Below, in pieces: positions 6,060-7,467 of a stretch of DNA of 7,467 bases. Source of the DNA: an uncultured Clostridia bacterium. GTDB lineage: Bacteria; Bacillota; Clostridia; Christensenellales; UBA1242. The translations under genes and the position numbers were made by a program. Location: positions 1 to 7,467 of the forward strand of contig CALDPW010000059.1 in assembly GCA_937911885.1 (NCBI GenBank), read 5' to 3'. The notes below the pieces were generated by a model. The model was not told where the DNA came from, did not search any database, and saw nothing but the letters and a program-made list of their open reading frames with translations. The number at the start of each line of letters is the position of its first letter. Positions within the stretch are counted from its first letter, which is position 1.

Positions 6060-7466
6060 CTATTTAAACTCTATTATTTCTTCACCAACAATGTCAAACA
6101 GTTTATCAACAATAGTTTCCTCTTTTTTAGTTTCCACCATTTCATCAACAATTAATTCCTTAACCTCATATTTTAAACCATTCCGTACATTGTTAATATA
6201 TTCTTCCCTTTTCTTATTCCACTCTTCACAAGTAAGCAAAACATAATTATACTTATTACCAAAAACCATATTAATAAAATCATTACTTTCCTTTACCCCA
6301 GAATATATATTTTCTATTATAGATTCATATCTAGCAGTAAATATAATATTATTTCCACCAACAACCTCTAAAACTATATCCATCCATTTTCCAGCCACTG
6401 ATGCATAATGATTGTCAGTCAAATAATCGGAAACATTTTTCCATTTTTCCTGTAAACTTAATTTCTCTTTTTTATCCGCTAAAGCCAAAGCATTATTAAC
6501 TATTATATCCTTATTTTTAATAACTACACTATCAACAGCCTTAACTTCTTTACAAACAACATTATCATTATTTTGAACATCATCAACAACATTAGACGTA
6601 AACTTAAACGCCAAGTCAAAAGAATCGTTTCTATCAACAACTTCTGTTGTTTTCTTAATTACAGGTTCGTCTTCAACAACATTTCCTGAAAATTTATTTG
6701 CTACAAGCAAAAAGTTAGATATTACAACAACCGATTGCCTTGAAACAAACTTAATTTTATCAATAAGTTGATTTATCACATCAATTAAATAAAATATATC
6801 ATTCAAAGAATAAAAATTACTTACATCATTCAAATAACTATCATCAGTCTTAATTAACTTAGAAGAAACACTCTTCTTAAAAAGAATTAAATCCTTCAAA
6901 AAAAACATTACTTCTTCCAAAAATTTAGCATAATTCTTACCATTATTATTTAAATTTTCTAAAAAAACAACAATTTCCTCAATATTCTCACTCTTTAAAT
7001 TTTTCAACAACCTTGAAATTTCCTCAAGTGAAACATTTCCACAAACATCATAAACATCTGTAATTGTTATCTTACCTTGTGTAAAAGAGCGCAACTGATC
7101 CAAAAAGTTAATTGAATCTCTCATTCCACCATCAGATATTTTAGCTATTTCATATAAAGCATCATCAGAAATCTCAATATTCTCTATATTTGCAATTTCC
7201 TTTAATTTTTTAACAATATCAACAATCTCTATCTTATTAAATTGAAATTTTTGACATCTAGATGTAATAGTTAACGGAATTTTATGATATTCAGTCGTAG
7301 CTAAAATAAATATAACATGCTTAGGCGGCTCCTCCAATGTCTTCAATAAAGCATTAAACGCTTGATTAGTTAACATATGAACTTCATCAATAATATATAT
7401 CTTATATTTACCAAAAGTTGGAACTAAATTAACTTTATCCCTTAATTCACGAATTTCGTCTACTCC
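6060..7466 (-). CDS. dnaX: DNA polymerase III gamma/tau subunit, 5' end missing
   Basis: DnaX is the ATP-hydrolysing motor of the clamp loader and ties polymerase to helicase. The reading frame enters from the window edge (GVDEIRELRDKV) and gives 468 residues. Visible in order are Walker B with the DExH box, YIIDEVHM (24-31); LLKTLEEPPKH (40-50); sensor 1 ILATTE (54-59); the SRC motif with the arginine finger (69-71); sensor 2 GGMRD (113-117); then the helical domain III collar to about 230. A variable linker follows, then a tau-type C-terminal domain around EKWKNVSDYL...AGKWMDIVL and ending IVGEEIIEFK. The P-loop and Cys4 zinc module, roughly the first 100 residues, lie outside the window, so an internal Met is not the real start. 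The gene is AT-rich and matches holB in composition. It is followed after 15 nt by the ybaB start, as in the usual dnaX-ybaB operon. Confidence 0.96.
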   Translation of the reverse strand, partial: GVDEIRELRDKVNLVPTFGKYKIYIIDEVHMLTNQAFNALLKTLEEPPKHVIFILATTEYHKIPLTITSRCQKFQFNKIEIVDIVKKLKEIANIENIEISDDALYEIAKISDGGMRDSINFLDQLRSFTQGKITITDVYDVCGNVSLEEISRLLKNLKSENIEEIVVFLENLNNNGKNYAKFLEEVMFFLKDLILFKKSVSSKLIKTDDSYLNDVSNFYSLNDIFYLIDVINQLIDKIKFVSRQSVVVISNFLLVANKFSGNVVEDEPVIKKTTEVVDRNDSFDLAFKFTSNVVDDVQNNDNVVCKEVKAVDSVVIKNKDIIVNNALALADKKEKLSLQEKWKNVSDYLTDNHYASVAGKWMDIVLEVVGGNNIIFTARYESIIENIYSGVKESNDFINMVFGNKYNYVLLTCEEWNKKREEYINNVRNGLKYEVKELIVDEMVETKKEETIVDKLFDIVGEEIIEFK

Positions 7467-7467
7467 A

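Noticed and set aside
6468..6473. A-run in the dnaX linker (AAAAAAG on the minus strand) as a programmed slippage site for making gamma
   Set aside because: The phase is GAT AAA AAA GAG, which is not the A AAA AAG arrangement of the E. coli site. Six A are short for transcript slippage in such AT-rich DNA, and no stimulatory stem is evident.
1..7467. Transposon, phage or CRISPR structure that could explain the insertion
   Set aside because: No transposase, integrase, terminal inverted repeats or spaced direct repeats were seen. The repetition in the window is protein-level GLUG periodicity.

Overview
The window looks like chromosome from an AT-rich, low-GC Gram-positive bacterium, perhaps an uncultured gut Bacilli or Mollicutes-like lineage. 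The evidence is a very AT-rich backbone, strong AAAGGTGA-type ribosome binding, and the replication/repair gene neighbourhood dnaX - ybaB - ... - holB that is common in that phylum. Tryptophan is read from TGG in dnaX and in the large ORF, and all three frames are consistent with standard bacterial code 11. A TGA=Trp code therefore looks unlikely. The lineage is an inference; no rRNA or other marker is present.

Everything that can be supported lies on the minus strand. Read in transcription order, from the right end of the window to the left, it contains: (1) dnaX, the clamp-loader tau/gamma subunit, lacking its 5' end because the window stops; (2) 15 nt later, behind a good Shine-Dalgarno, a 1867-codon ORF; (3) 35 nt after that ORF's stop, the first 135 codons of holB (clamp-loader delta'), cut by the left edge. 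There is no gene-free stretch over 300 bases, and no tRNA, rRNA, CRISPR, transposase or convincing terminator.

The 1867-codon ORF is the odd object. Its first ~44 codons are a normal start of ybaB/ebfC, the small nucleoid-associated protein usually found directly after dnaX. Its remaining ~1820 codons are a GLUG-repeat, beta-helix-type surface-protein sequence of clearly higher GC. That part holds three long tandem modules, each opening with a 'TA-EF...L-NDI...DGNG' block and followed by many 'GG-(L/I)-(V/I)G' units. Modules 1 and 2 close with a Trp-containing cap, whereas module 3 stops abruptly without one. The ORF has no signal peptide and no anchor, so it reads like an internal slice of a giant secreted adhesin set in frame into ybaB. 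The rest of ybaB, and recR and tmk which often lie between ybaB and holB in related genomes, are absent from the window.

The two clamp-loader genes fit one co-transcribed DNA-replication operon. The giant insert either is a real genomic rearrangement that puts an adhesin fragment under the dnaX operon's transcription and the ybaB start, or is an assembly chimera. Reads spanning the two junctions (about 5890-5920 and 405-470) would decide this.
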